Of a stretch of DNA of 64,000 bases, positions 33,100-43,794 are shown one piece after another (position 1 is the first letter of the stretch; each line of letters starts with the position of its first letter). The stretch spans positions 1,426,001 through 1,490,000 of the forward strand of contig NZ_CP126158.1 of NCBI RefSeq assembly GCF_030127145.1, in the 5' to 3' direction. The position numbers and the translations under genes are program-made. The stretch comes from Halobaculum halobium. Its GTDB lineage: Archaea; Halobacteriota; Halobacteria; Halobacteriales; Haloferacaceae. Below the pieces are notes generated by a model. It saw nothing but the letters and a program-made list of their open reading frames with translations, made no database searches and was not told the DNA's origin.

Positions 33100-35085
33100 A
33101 TGGGACAGACGATTACGGAGCAGATTCTCGACGATCACCTCGTCGAGGGCGAGTTGACCCCCGGCGAGGAGATCGGGATCGATATCGATCAGGTCCTCAC
33201 GCAGGACACGACAGGGACGATGGTCTGGCTGCAGTTCGAGGCGCTGGACCTCGACGAAGTCCAGACCGAACTGGCCGCGCAGTACTGCGACCACCAGACG
33301 TACCAGTTCGACTTCAAGAACACCGACGACCACCGCTTCCTCCGCTCTGCGGCGGGCACCTTCGGCGCGTACTTCTCCCGGCCCGGCAACGGCATCTGCC
33401 ACCAGGTCCACAAGGAGAACTTCGCGGCGCCCGGCAAGACGCTGCTCGGTTCGGACTCGCACACGCCGACCCCCGGCGGCCTCGGCCAGCTGGCGATCGG
33501 CGCGGGCGGCCTCGACATCGCCGTCGCGATGGGCGGCGGCGCCTACTACGTCGAGATGCCCGAGATCGTGAACGTCGAGCTGACCGGTGAGCTCCCCGAG
33601 TGGGCCACCGCGAAGGACGTCGCGCTCCACCTGCTGGGCGAGCTGACCGTCAAGGGCGGCGTCGGCAAGGTGCTCGAGTACACCGGCCCCGGCGTCGAGA
33701 CGCTCACCATCCCCGAGCGAACGACCATCACGAACCTCGGCACCGAGCTGGGCGCCACGTCCTCGATCTTCGGCACCGACGAGAAGACGAAGGACTGGCT
33801 GGCGCGCCAGGACCGCGAGGAGGAGCACGTCGAGCTGTCGCCCGACGAGGACGCCGAGTACGCCGAGACCATCGAGGTCGACCTCTCCTCGCTGGAGCCG
33901 CTCATCGCGACGCCGTCGATGCCCGACAACGTCGTTCCCGTCCGCGAGGTCGCGGGCGAGGACGTCGAGCAGGTCATCATCGGCTCCTGTACGAACGGCG
34001 CCTACGAGGACATCCTCCCCGGCGCGAAGATGCTGGAGGGCCGCGAGGTCGCCAAGAAGACCGAGATGATCGTCGCGCCCGGCTCCAAGCAGGCGTCCGA
34101 GATGCTCGCCCGCGAGGGCTGGACCGCGGAGATGATGGCGGCCGGCGTCAACTTCTCCGAGGCGACGTGTGGTGCCTGTATCGGCATCGGCCACGTGCCC
34201 GCCTCCGACTCCGTCTCGCTGCGCACGTTCAACCGCAACTTCGAGGGCCGCTCGGGCATCGAGGACGACTCGGTGTACCTCTGCTCGCCCGAGGTCGCGA
34301 CCGCCGCGGCCATCACCGGCAAGATCGTCGACCCACGCGATCTGGCCGACGAGCTCGGCGACCTCGAGGCGCCCGGTCTCGAGATGGGGACGAAGTACGG
34401 CCCCGGCATGGGCGAGTCCGACCCGGACATCATCAGCCCCGACGAGGCCGTCGACGACGGGCTCATCAAGGGTCCGAACATCGGCGACGTCCCCCTGAAG
34501 GACGAGCTCGCATCCGACATCGAGGGCGAGGCGCTCCTGAAGATGGAGGACAACATCACGACCGACCACATCATCCCGGCGACGGCGGACATCCTCAAGT
34601 TCCGCTCGAACATCGAGAAGCTCTCGGAGTTCACGCTGTCGCGCGTCGACGACACGTTCGCACAGCGCGCGCTGGACGCCGACGGCGGCTTCCTCGTGGC
34701 CGGCGAGAACTACGGCCAGGGTTCCTCGCGTGAGCACGCGGCCCTGTGTCCGATGTTCCTCGGCGTCGAGGGCGTTCTCGCACAGAGCTTCGCCCGCATT
34801 CACAAGGCGAACCTGTTCAACTTCGGTCTCGTGCCCCTCACCATCGACGAGGAGACGTACGAGAACATCGACCAGGGCGACGACGTGGAGATCGTCGACG
34901 ACGTGGGCGAGGGCGTCCGCAACGGCGCCACCGAGTTCACGATCCGCGTGAACGACGACTGGGAGGCCACGGCGCACCTCGACGCCTCCGAGCGCGAGCG
35001 GGAGATCCTCGCGGCCGGCGGCAAGCTCTCGTGGACGAAGCAGCAGCACCAGTCCGGCAGCGGCGCGGCGCCCGCCGACGACTAA
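33100..35085 (+). CDS. acn: Aconitate hydratase (aconitase)
   Basis: 661 residues. Interconverts citrate and isocitrate in the TCA cycle. Substrate and cluster motifs: LLGSDSHTPTPGGLGQLAIG, the first cluster Cys in IIGSCTNGAYEDI, and the CxxC pair in ATCGACIGIGHVPAS. The swivel domain has NYGQGSSREHAALCPMFLGV with the catalytic Ser/Arg. The length fits the haloarchaeal aconitases (about 655), shorter than bacterial AcnA. ATG 33100 is supported by the TATA-like box; the frame is open further upstream. Confidence 0.95.
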   Translation: MGQTITEQILDDHLVEGELTPGEEIGIDIDQVLTQDTTGTMVWLQFEALDLDEVQTELAAQYCDHQTYQFDFKNTDDHRFLRSAAGTFGAYFSRPGNGICHQVHKENFAAPGKTLLGSDSHTPTPGGLGQLAIGAGGLDIAVAMGGGAYYVEMPEIVNVELTGELPEWATAKDVALHLLGELTVKGGVGKVLEYTGPGVETLTIPERTTITNLGTELGATSSIFGTDEKTKDWLARQDREEEHVELSPDEDAEYAETIEVDLSSLEPLIATPSMPDNVVPVREVAGEDVEQVIIGSCTNGAYEDILPGAKMLEGREVAKKTEMIVAPGSKQASEMLAREGWTAEMMAAGVNFSEATCGACIGIGHVPASDSVSLRTFNRNFEGRSGIEDDSVYLCSPEVATAAAITGKIVDPRDLADELGDLEAPGLEMGTKYGPGMGESDPDIISPDEAVDDGLIKGPNIGDVPLKDELASDIEGEALLKMEDNITTDHIIPATADILKFRSNIEKLSEFTLSRVDDTFAQRALDADGGFLVAGENYGQGSSREHAALCPMFLGVEGVLAQSFARIHKANLFNFGLVPLTIDEETYENIDQGDDVEIVDDVGEGVRNGATEFTIRVNDDWEATAHLDASEREREILAAGGKLSWTKQQHQSGSGAAPADD

Positions 35086-35547
35086 CGCGAGACGGCGACG
35101 CAGTCTCGGACGGACAGCGGCGAGGTGTCCGCGGCCGACCTGAGAGCGACCGGGTGACCCGAGCCGCCCACGAACGGACCCGCTTTTTATTCAGCTCGTC
35201 ACACCGCGGAGCTGCTGATTCGGACCCAGCATCGCGAAGCGGTTCCGGTACTGCTGTCACGAAGCGGTACCAGTACTGCCATCAGCCGCTGTTGACCTGC
35301 ACGCTAACCGAACCCCTCCTGCTTCCGGTGGTGTCACACGCCCGCTCGCTCGGCCTTCGGAGGACCCGCTTCGTTCGACGTCCGCGCGCTCGTTCGCTTC
35401 GCTCACGAGAACTGCGGCTTCGCACGCGGTGCAGCACGATTTCGCCACCGAGCGAGCGCGCATCCGTCCGCCACCGACTGACCATCCATTCGTCCGCCGA
35501 TCAGCGCCGCCAGTTCACTTATCACCGCGAACTCCCAGGGCCTAGCT
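35086..35547. other. 462-nt intergenic region without a confident gene
   Basis: Lies between acn and rimI. I found no reading frame with haloarchaeal character (no acidic bias, no clear start and promoter). It contains the tandem repeat reported separately, plus several CGCTCGxTTCGCT-type words typical of haloarchaeal spacers. Confidence 0.5.
35235..35284 (+). repeat. 25-nt imperfect tandem repeat
   Basis: Two adjacent 25-nt units (35235-35259 and 35260-35284) share CGAAGCGGT-CC-GTACTGC--TCA with four mismatches. The second unit contains the palindromes GGTACC and AGTACT. No gene spans it; it could be a binding site or replication slippage. Confidence 0.6.
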
Positions 35548-36120
35548 GTGACCACCTCGCGCGGCGCCGCCGCTGGCGACGACGCGGACGGGAGGGCGCA
35601 GCTCCGACCCGCTGACCGGGCGGATCTCCTCGGCGTCTTCCGCATCGAGAAAGCCGTGTTCGCCCAGCCGTGGCCGTATGCGGCGTTCGAAGGGCTGCTC
35701 GATGCGCCCGGGTTCCTCGTCGCCGAGGACGAGGCGGACCGCGACCGTTCCCCGACGGCCGCGAGCGAGGGCTCTATCGACGCCGGCAACGTGCTCGGCT
35801 ACGTCGTCGGCGACCTCACCCCGAACCACGGGCGGGACATCGGCCACATCAAAGACCTCGCCGTTCACCCCGGCGAACAGGGGCGAGGGCTCGGCCGGCG
35901 GCTGCTTCGGGCGTCGCTGTCGGCGCTGGCTGCGGCGGGTGCCAGCGTGGTGAAGCTGGAGGTGCGCGAGGGCAACCACCGCGCCCAGTCGCTGTACGCC
36001 GACGAGGGGTTCGAGCCCGCCAGGCGGATTCCGCGCTACTACGGCGACGGCGAAGCGGCGTTCGTGATGCGGTTGGACGTGGGCGAGTGGGTCCGCGGGC
36101 GCAACGCCGACGGGTCGTAG
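35548..36120 (+). CDS. rimI: RimI-like ribosomal-protein/N-terminal alanine N-acetyltransferase
   Basis: 190 residues. GNAT motif A as HIKDLAVHPGEQGRGLGRRL, motif B as VVKLEVREGNHRAQSLYADE, ending GFEPARRIPRYYGDGEAAFV, the RimI/Naa10 pattern. It acetylates protein N-termini with acetyl-CoA in the cytoplasm. The first 20 residues are acidic and haloarchaea-specific. GTG 35548 is the only fitting start. The window's usual partners (tsaB, tsaD) are absent. Confidence 0.82.
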   Translation: MTTSRGAAAGDDADGRAQLRPADRADLLGVFRIEKAVFAQPWPYAAFEGLLDAPGFLVAEDEADRDRSPTAASEGSIDAGNVLGYVVGDLTPNHGRDIGHIKDLAVHPGEQGRGLGRRLLRASLSALAAAGASVVKLEVREGNHRAQSLYADEGFEPARRIPRYYGDGEAAFVMRLDVGEWVRGRNADGS

Positions 36121-36222
36121 CCGGACGCCGGCGCCTCGGCGCGCCGGCAGACAAGGCGGCAACCACGACCGTCGCGGCCCGGGACGGCAGCCGTTTTCAC
36201 GCTCGACGCCCCCACGTGGAGT

Positions 36223-36636
36223 ATGGGATACGCCTGTCCGGTGTGTGAAACGCCCCAGCGCGACGGCGAGCACCTCGCGAACCACCTCGCGTTCACCGCG
36301 ATGCTCCACGGCGACGAGCACGAGGACTGGCTCGACGCGCACGTCGACGGCTGGGGCGACCGCACGCCCGCGGACCTGGCGTCGACCGTGACCGAGCACG
36401 CGACCGAGACCGAGTACGACGAGGTGTTCGAGGACACCGCGGCCGGCGCAGGGGACCACGGGCACGCACACGGCGACCCCGCACAGCCGGAGGTAACCGA
36501 CGATCCGACGGGCGGCGCCGCGGACGCGGTCGTCGACGACGCGGTCGAGTCCGTCCTGGAGGAGGCACAGGAACTGACCGAGGAGATGTACGGGCTGGAC
36601 GACGAGACCGCCGGCGACGACGACGCCGGGGAGTAG
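36223..36636 (+). CDS. Small zinc-finger haloarchaeal protein (DUF5810-like)
   Basis: 137 residues. The N-terminal MGYACPVCETPQRDGEHLAN has a Cys pair and downstream His residues (HLAFTAMLH), likely a C2H2 zinc site. A second part is acidic, with a coiled-coil-like helix near the C-terminus (VESVLEEAQELTEEMYGL). Only haloarchaea carry this family. It precedes the DUF5809-like gene by 57 nt, a pairing I recall as common. Confidence 0.7.
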   Translation: MGYACPVCETPQRDGEHLANHLAFTAMLHGDEHEDWLDAHVDGWGDRTPADLASTVTEHATETEYDEVFEDTAAGAGDHGHAHGDPAQPEVTDDPTGGAADAVVDDAVESVLEEAQELTEEMYGLDDETAGDDDAGE

Positions 36637-36693
36637 CCGTCTCGAGAGCCCGAAAGGGAACGACTCTTTGATGCGACGCCCGCAACCGGCGGT

Positions 36694-37170
36694 ATGGACA
36701 CCGAAGGGACCCTCGCCCCGGCGACGCCCGCCGACGCGCGCGAGGAGTACGACACGCTCGTTCCCGCCGCGAAGGTCGCCGTCCGCGAGGCGACGAAGGC
36801 GATGGAATTCGACCGCGAGGAGTACGCCGACCGCGTCACCGGCGAGGTGATCGAGACGGTCCGCGACGCGCTGTTCGCCTCGCTGTTGCGCGTCCACGTC
36901 GGCACGCGCGAGGAGTACGAGGCGTGGCTCGACGGCCACCCCGAATACGAGCCCGACGAGGCCGGAAGCGACAACGTCGACAACGTCGCCTGGCATCCCG
37001 TCGAGTTCGCGCCCGACGGCGACGGCCCCAAGCCCGTCGTCGCGGCGACGTGGCAGGCCGAGCGCGAGGCCGCGCTCGGGACGCTCCGCCGGCGCGCGTT
37101 CGGCCGGGCGTACCGTCCGATCGTCGACGACGACGCGAGCGACGAGGCCGACGCGGAACCGGAGCCGTAA
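36694..37170 (+). CDS. Conserved haloarchaeal protein (DUF5809-like)
   Basis: 158 residues, helical: AREEYDTLVPAAKVAVREAT, VIETVRDALFASLLRVHVGT, then VAWHPVEFAPDGDGPKPVVA and RRRAFGRAYRP. No catalytic motif. Same strand as the DUF5810-like gene and probably co-transcribed with it and the genes downstream. Function unknown. Confidence 0.7.
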   Translation: MDTEGTLAPATPADAREEYDTLVPAAKVAVREATKAMEFDREEYADRVTGEVIETVRDALFASLLRVHVGTREEYEAWLDGHPEYEPDEAGSDNVDNVAWHPVEFAPDGDGPKPVVAATWQAEREAALGTLRRRAFGRAYRPIVDDDASDEADAEPEP

Positions 37171-37201
37171 CGGGTTTTCGCCGTCGGCCCCTACCGCGTC
37201 C

Positions 37202-37603
37202 ATGCGACCGGTCACGCGGACGTTCCTCGCGGCGATTCTCGTCGTGCTCGTCGCCCTCCTCGCGCTCGGGGCGCTCCCGTCGTATCTCGGGTCGGGCGAC
37301 CCGTACTACCTGGAGGCGACCCCGACGGCCGAGAGCGAGGGCCCCGCCTACGAGCTGAACGCGACTGACGGCGGCGTCGCAGAGCAGCGGTTCCAGTACT
37401 TCTTCTCCGCGACCGAGGCGGACGACGGTCGCTCTGAGCCCTACCGACGCGGGGCGTTCGGGCTGAAGGAGGACTTTGCGCACTCGCCGTTCGACGAGCT
37501 GGCGACGTTCCGGGAGTTTGCACCCCGAGACGCTGTCGACGGTGACGCGGTCTTCGTCCGGTACAACGATACCCGTTACCGCGTAACCGTCGTTCAACCG
37601 TGA
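37202..37603 (+). CDS. Single-pass membrane or exported haloarchaeal protein
   Basis: 133 residues. An N-terminal hydrophobic segment (TFLAAILVVLVALLALGALP, about 7-26) acts as signal anchor. The outer part contains the conserved RFQYFFSATEADDGRSEPYR and REFAPRDAVDGDAVFVRYND. The last 4 nt overlap the GTG of the NUDIX gene (37600-37603), indicating coupling. Function unknown. Confidence 0.7.
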   Translation: MRPVTRTFLAAILVVLVALLALGALPSYLGSGDPYYLEATPTAESEGPAYELNATDGGVAEQRFQYFFSATEADDGRSEPYRRGAFGLKEDFAHSPFDELATFREFAPRDAVDGDAVFVRYNDTRYRVTVVQP

Positions 37604-38274
37604 GCGACGACACCCGCGACCATCCCCACGACGGCGAGAACGACGCGAACCGCGCGGCCGACGCGGCCGATGCGACCGACGCGACCGACGAGTGGACGAG
37701 CGACGAACCCGCCTTCGGCGACGGCCGCCGCCACGACTGGCCGGGCGAGCCCGACTGGCCTGTGCTGGAGACGGTCGTCGAGTACGAGACGGGGTGGCAG
37801 ACCGCCGGCTACGACCTCGTGGAACACCCCGACGGCTCGACGAAGAAGTACTACTGGTCGGAGTTGGCGACGGCGGTCGTCGTCGTCGCCCGCGCCGGCG
37901 ACGACCTCCTCGTGGTCGAGCAGTACCGGCCGACCGTCCGCAACACGCAACTGGAACTCCCCGCGGGAATCGTCGAGGCGGGCGAGTCGTACACCGAAGC
38001 CGGCCGGCGGGAGCTACGCGAGGAGACCGGCTTCGCGGCCGACTCCCTCTCGCTGCTGGGAGAGGTACAGTGCACGACCGGGCTGTTGCGCCACACCCGC
38101 GGGTTCGTCTTCGCGGAGGGACTGGAGCCAGTCGGCCAGGAGTTGGACGACAACGAGTACCTCGTCCCGCGGACCGTCCCCGTCGAGGAGGTAGTCGACG
38201 TGGTCCGCTCTCCTCCGACGAACGACGCGACCCTGGAGGGGATCCTGCTCGCCCGCGAGGAGGGGCTGCTGTAA
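37600..38274 (+). CDS. NUDIX hydrolase (ADP-ribose pyrophosphatase-like)
   Basis: 224 residues. The Nudix box reads GIVEAGESYTEAGRRELREE followed by TG, matching GX5EX7REUXEEXGU. The upstream QYRPTVRNTQLELPAGIVEA is typical of ADP-sugar pyrophosphatases. The first 50 residues are an Ala/Asp/Thr-rich haloarchaeal extension. Its GTG start overlaps the stop of the preceding gene. Confidence 0.85.
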   Translation: MSDDTRDHPHDGENDANRAADAADATDATDEWTSDEPAFGDGRRHDWPGEPDWPVLETVVEYETGWQTAGYDLVEHPDGSTKKYYWSELATAVVVVARAGDDLLVVEQYRPTVRNTQLELPAGIVEAGESYTEAGRRELREETGFAADSLSLLGEVQCTTGLLRHTRGFVFAEGLEPVGQELDDNEYLVPRTVPVEEVVDVVRSPPTNDATLEGILLAREEGLL

Positions 38275-38356
38275 CCGGAGCGCCCCCGATCGGTGGTCGC
38301 GTGCGGGAGTCGCCGACGGCGGAGCGCTTTTCACCGGGCGACGGCACCCCACGAGC

Positions 38357-38730
38357 ATGGACGGCGAAATCACCCCCGAAGAGGTCGAGCGGCTCCTCGC
38401 CGAAGGCGCGGACGTCCGCGTCGTCGACATCCGCTCGCCGGGGGCGTACGCGCGCGGCCACATCCCCGGCTCCGAGAACATCCCGTTCAACCAACTCCCG
38501 ACCCGGGTGGCGTCGCTGTCCGGGAGCGAACGCATCGTGACCGTGTGCCCGCACGGAGAATCGAGCGTCCAAGCGGCGCGACTCATCGCCTCCTTCGAGG
38601 GGACGACCGACGCGGTCGTCGAGAGCATGAAAAATGGGCTGACCGCCTGGGAGGGCGAACTCGAGGCCGGTGCCGCCGACGGCTCGGGCGATGCGGCCAC
38701 GGCCGACGACGGCCCCCAGTCACCCTTTGA
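38357..38730 (+). CDS. Rhodanese-like sulfurtransferase; stop lost by a probable 1-nt deletion near 38724
   Basis: One rhodanese domain of about 115 residues: start TPEEVERLLAEGADVRVVDI, GAYARGHIPGSENIPFNQL, active-site loop TVCPHGESSVQAARLI with Cys as the sulfur carrier, and the end GLTAWEGELE. As sequenced the frame runs on to 38920 through the antisense of the next gene. One extra C in the C3 run at 38723-38725 makes it stop at the TGA ending at 38730. The same base also gives the convergent metallopeptidase its stop. Confidence 0.8.
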
Positions 38731-40920
38731 GCGCGGGCCCGCCAGGGCCGCGAGCGATCCCGCGATCGCCAGCGCCGCCGCGGCCGCGCCGACGCCGAAC
38801 CCGGGAGTGGAGACGCCGCTGTCGCCGGGACCGTCGGTCGCTCCGCCGTCAGGATCGGTCGCGGCGGCGGCCGACTCGACGGTCAGCGACGCGCTCGCGT
38901 CGCCGACGGAGACGGTGTAGGTGCCCGGCTCGCCGATGCGGATCGGCACCCGGAGCGTCGCGGCGGCGTCGGGCGCGACCCTGGCCCGTTCGGTCGCGAC
39001 CGTTCGGCCGTCCACGCGGACGGCGAGGTCGCCGTCGGCGGGGACCCTTCCGTCAGCGACGACCGCAGCGGTCACCAGCACCGCGTCGCCCGCCGCGACC
39101 GTCGTCCGGTTCAGCGACACGCCCGCGACCGTCGGCGTCGGCGGCTCCTCGACGAACGCCTCGTAGGTGTGTCCGCGGACCGTCAGCGCGTACGTTCCCG
39201 ATTCGTTCGGCGTCCACGACAGCGGGACAGTCGCGTTCTCGCCCGCCGCGAGCGTCCCGTTCGCGACGGCGACCGTGCGGTCGTTGGCCGCGAGCGCGAC
39301 CCGGTAGCTCCCGTCGGCACCGCCGTCGTTCGAGAGCGAGACGGGGACCGTCAGCGTCTCGCCGAGGGCGATCCGGACGGGCGAATCGAGGCTCCCGTTT
39401 CGATACGGTCCGCCGACCGTGAGCCGCGCCGGCGCGTCGACGAGGATCCGCGCGACCGGGGTACCGAACGCCGCCTCGTGGTCCGCCGCCGACCACATCG
39501 CCGGTGCGGCGTCCGTCCGGACGACTCGCGCGGTCTCGTCGGCGACCGACTCGTCGCCGGCGTCGGCGACGATCGCGAGGAACCGATCGCCGGACACGGG
39601 ATCGGATTCGGCGTTCAGCCGCGCGAACACCGTCTCGAACGTCGCGGCGCCGTCGCTCGCCAGCCGGATCCGGCGGTCGGTGTCGCCTGCGACGAGCGCC
39701 CCCTTGCGGTACGGCGTGGCCGTCGTCCACGTGTTCGGGTCCGCGAGCACGTCGTCGCCGTAGGGCGCCGCCGCGCCGCGTTCGAGGTGGTCGGCGAACG
39801 CCGGGAAGTCGATCAGCCCCTGCTGCAGCGCGAGCCGGGCCGCGTAGTAGTCGGCCGACCCCTCGATCAGCCAGCGCGTCTCCGCGGTCGGCTCGAACGA
39901 CTGGCGCGTGTGGACGTACTCGTGGAGCCACGCGCTTCGCGCGTCTGCGAGCGGCTCGTCCGCGCGTACCCACGCGTCCGCGTCGCCCGTCTGCAGCCCG
40001 GCGACCGCCCAGTCGACGCCGGTCGGCGCGGCGACGACGAACACCGACTCGTCGCGGTCGCCGACGCGGAGCGAGTCGGACGCCGACGACAGTGAGTCGA
40101 GCAGCCGCTCGGGCGACGCCGCCATCGAATCGGCCGACTCCGCGGGGACGACGAGCCGGAACGTCTGGCCGTTGGCGGTTCGCTCGCGGACCGCGTGCTC
40201 GCCGAGGAACGCGACGCGCTCGCCGACGGCGCCCGGTCCCCCGGTGGTCGCCTCACGCGAGAGCCCCACGGTCTCGCCGCGATAGCGCCACGACACGCCC
40301 GTCCCGGGCACCGCCACGAGCGCCCACGGGCCGGGGTCGGCGAAGAGGTAGCCGCGGTCGGCGGCGGCGGGAGCGGTCGCCCCGCCGACGTTCGCGTCGA
40401 GTCGACGATGGCCGAGCCGTGCAGACGTCGTCGTCCGGTTGGCCGGGAGCCGATAGCGGATCGTCGGCGCGGTCGTCTCGCCGTCCCACTCGTAGGTGTC
40501 GCCGCCGGCGGCCGCGAAGCCGTCGGTCGTCACCGCCTCTGCCTCGGACGCGATCGTCGCCTCGACTGCGGTGACGCGGTCGGGGAGGCCGAACCGGAGC
40601 GTGACCGCGACTGACCCCGGCCTGTCGGGGGTGAGCGCGAGCGTCGTCGTGAGGTGGATGTCGTCGCCGGCGGTCGTCGCGGCGGCCGTCGAGGCGGCGG
40701 ACGCTCCTGCCGCCGTGGTGCCTCCGGTCGCTGCCCCCGGAGCGTCGCTTGTCGAGAAGTCGGGCGTGGCGTTCCTAGCAACCGTGGCGTCCGCGTCGAC
40801 CGCGTCACCAGTGTCAAGCAACTGTTCGGTCGACGACGACGGCGCGGCCGCGACCGCGGGCGCGGCGAGCGCCGAGAGCAGACAGACGACGACGAGCGCG
40901 GTGAGGCCTCGCTGCTGCAT
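38720..40920 (-). CDS. Exported HExxH metallopeptidase-like protein with PGF-CTERM-like anchor; stop lost by the same 1-nt deletion
   Basis: About 733 residues after the correction. Signal peptide at 1-25 (LTALVVVCLLSALAAPAVAA). A beta-rich domain at about 60-190 is followed by a gluzincin-like peptidase domain with HEYVHTRQ near 332 and the third ligand Glu 16 residues after the second His in WLIEGSADYYA. Two beta-sandwich modules (about 505-590 and 600-690) follow. The C-terminus has a Gly/Asp linker, STPGFGVGAAAAALAIAG and a basic end, the PGF-CTERM pattern for archaeosortase processing. As sequenced the frame runs without stop to 38014. The substrate is unknown. Confidence 0.8.
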
Positions 40921-41074
40921 CGACCGGCGATAAGCCGACCCCGGCTAAAGGCGTTGGCGTCGCGTCAGGCGACGGACCGCAACCGAAGTCGACCGCGGCA
41001 CCGCCGCTGGCGATGTAGAAAACGAGAAACCGAAACGCGACTGCTCGAGTGCGGCTGTCAGGTCGGTCCGATGG

Positions 41075-41461
<387 letters not shown>

Positions 41462-43790
41462 TCAGGTCGGCTTGCCGGCGCCGCCAAGCCGGCGAAGGAC
41501 GGGGGCGTGCTGGCGGATCAGGTCGTCGACCGCCTCGACGGCACGCCGCGCCTCCGCCTCGTCGACGCCGCCGCCGTAGCGGGCGCGCTCGTGCGCCTCT
41601 GCGACGGCGTGGGCGCGCTCCCCGAACCGATCGCGAGAGAGCGCCTCGACGTACTGGCGCGGTGTCTCGCCCGGCCGGCGCGACCGGTAGACGATCGACG
41701 CGAGGTACTCCAGTCGCCGGAACGCCCGCTCGGCGTCCGTGTCCGGATCGGCGCTCGACTGGTGGAGCAGCCAGACCGCCCGCCGGATCCGCCGCGTCAG
41801 CCCGAAGCGGCGCGCGCCGGCGACGATGCCGACCGCGGCCGCGGCGCCGACGGCGACGTCCTCGCGGGTTGGGGTCCACCCTCGTCGCCGTCGCCGCCCG
41901 CACCGGATCCGCCGCCACCGGCAGGAGTCGCGTCTCCGGTGAGTCCCCCGGCGGCGGTGGCGATCGTCACGTTACCGAACTCGTCTGCGCCGGGGTTGAC
42001 CGCGCCGATATCGGGCGTCGACTCGCCGGGAGTCGACCCGGTGTCGGGCGTCGAGGTCGGCGTCTCGTAGCTCCCGTTCTCCGACCCGGCCGCGTCGACG
42101 TTGTCGGCGCCTTCCTCGCGGGCGGTCTCGACGCTGGCCTGTTCGGTGTCCTCACGCGGCCCCGACGGCGTCGGATCGAACTGGACCCAGCCGCGGTCGG
42201 GGAAGTACACCTCGACCCACGCGTGGGAGTCGAGGCCGCGGACGACCCACTCGTCCTCGCTCACGCGCTGCCCGGGCGTGTACCCGACGACGAACCGAGC
42301 GGGAACGCCCTGGGTGCGCAGCATGGTGACCATCGTCGTCGCGTAGTAGACGCAGTAGCCCGCGTCCATCTCGAACAGGAAGCTGTCGGCGGTGTTCCCC
42401 TGCGGGGCGGGCACGTCCAGCGAGTACTCCTTCGTCCGTTCGAGGTGGCGCTCGACGGCGACCGCGGCGTCGTAGGGGTTCGACGCGTCCGCCTGTTCGA
42501 GCACTGTCGCGGTGCGCTCGCCCACCCGGTCGGGTGTGCTCTCGGGGAGCTGGGTGTACCGCGAGCTGATCGTCGAGGGGTAGTCAGTCCCCGCGCGGCG
42601 AAGCTCCCCGCTCGTCGCGGTCGGTCGCTGGCTGACGACCGTGTACGTGTCATTCTCAAGCAGCGTCGTCCCCGGCTTGAGCCCCTCGTGGTCGGTCACC
42701 TGTGCGGTGTCCGCCGTGCGACCGCGCAGTTCGACCGGCTTCCACGCCGACGGCAGCGCGTCGAGTTGCCCGCGGGCGGTCACCTGCTGGACCAGTCGAT
42801 CGCTCTCGCCGGGCGGCCCGCCCAGCGATCCGGACGCGTACGGGGTCGTGTCGCCGGTCCTGACCCATCTTCCGCCGGTGTAGCGATCGTAGGATCCGAC
42901 GCGCCAGTACGCGGGCTCCTCGGCCTCGACCGTGAATCTGACCTCGGGCGACAGACGGATACTCCCGAGTACGCCGACGGAGTCGGTGTTCGCGACCAGG
43001 CTCGACTCGATAGTCGGTGAGTTGCTCCCGGGGACGACCGGATTCGCCGCGCTCCCGGGAACGACAGTGACGAGCGAGGTGACGACGACCATCGCCGCGA
43101 CCACGACCGCGAGCGTGTCCCACTGCGCCAGCACGCCCGTCCGGCCGGCGGCCGACAGTTCCGAGAGGCCGACCGCGAGCGTGAGTCCGACGGCGGCGGC
43201 GAGGGCGACGCCGACGCCCGCGTCACTGGTGAGGACGAAGAAGCCGGTCGTGGCCGCGCCGACCGTCGCCGCCGCGGCGTAGCGGCGGCGGACGAGGAGA
43301 TACGTCGCCAGGAACGTCGGCACCGGGACCAAGAATAGCGCCCACGCGCCGGCGTTGAGCAGCCGCAGCACCGACAGCCCCGTGACCAGCGCGAGCACGT
43401 CGCCGGCGACGCGACCGATGGTGAATAGCGCGCGCGCGGACGGCGGCACCGACAGGAAGTAGCCGATCAGCGCGAGCGCGAAGCCGGCGACCGTGAGGCC
43501 GACGGCGGTCCGCTCGCGGAGGAAGCCGCCGAGCCACGCCGCCGTCGCCGCGACGACCGCCACCTCCATGAGGAGGAACGTCGCGCCGCCGACGACGTCG
43601 ACGACGTGATAGAACACCGCGAGGAACGACGCGACGGCGAGGCCGACGCCCAGCGCCGCGGGGGCTCGAACTGCCGAGGCGGCCGAGAAGCGCTCGGTTC
43701 CGTCCCGTCGGTCGCCCTGCTGCCCGCCGCTGTCGCCGCCTGATCGACCCGATCCGAGCCCGCCGAACCGGTCGCCGACGGGGTGCTCAC
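41462..43790 (-). CDS. Transglutaminase-like membrane protein (DUF3488-TgpA/DUF4129); frame broken near 41871 and probably near 43700
   Basis: About 776 residues after correction. N-terminal five to six membrane helices are the DUF3488 region. The transglutaminase core follows: Cys in MDAGYCVYYATTMVTMLR, His in RGLDSHAWVEVYFPDRGWVQ, Asp in FDPTPSG. After the linker the frame changes at G4 (41871-41874): restoring one base reads TREDVAVGAAAAVGIVAGAR, then RRLEYLASIVYRSRRPGETP and RYGGGVDEAEARRAVEAVDD, the DUF4129 C-terminus. The start is probably GTG 43790 (MSTPSATGSAGSD), whose frame joins the rest only after another missing base at about 43685-43715; GTG 43617 is the alternative. Last gene of a moxR-DUF58 operon. 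Confidence 0.8.
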
Positions 43791-43794
43791 GCGA

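Noticed and set aside
33046-35049. Open frame of 667 codons antisense to aconitase
   Set aside because: Mirrors the codon pattern of acn; acn has all catalytic motifs and a TATA-like box.
38014-38719. Metallopeptidase C-terminal extension of about 235 residues
   Set aside because: It follows a complete PGF-CTERM-like tail and is antisense to the rhodanese and NUDIX genes; explained by the same missing base.
38731-38920. Rhodanese C-terminal extension rich in Ala, Pro and Ser
   Set aside because: It is the antisense of the PGF-CTERM region of the metallopeptidase and vanishes if one C is restored at 38723-38725.
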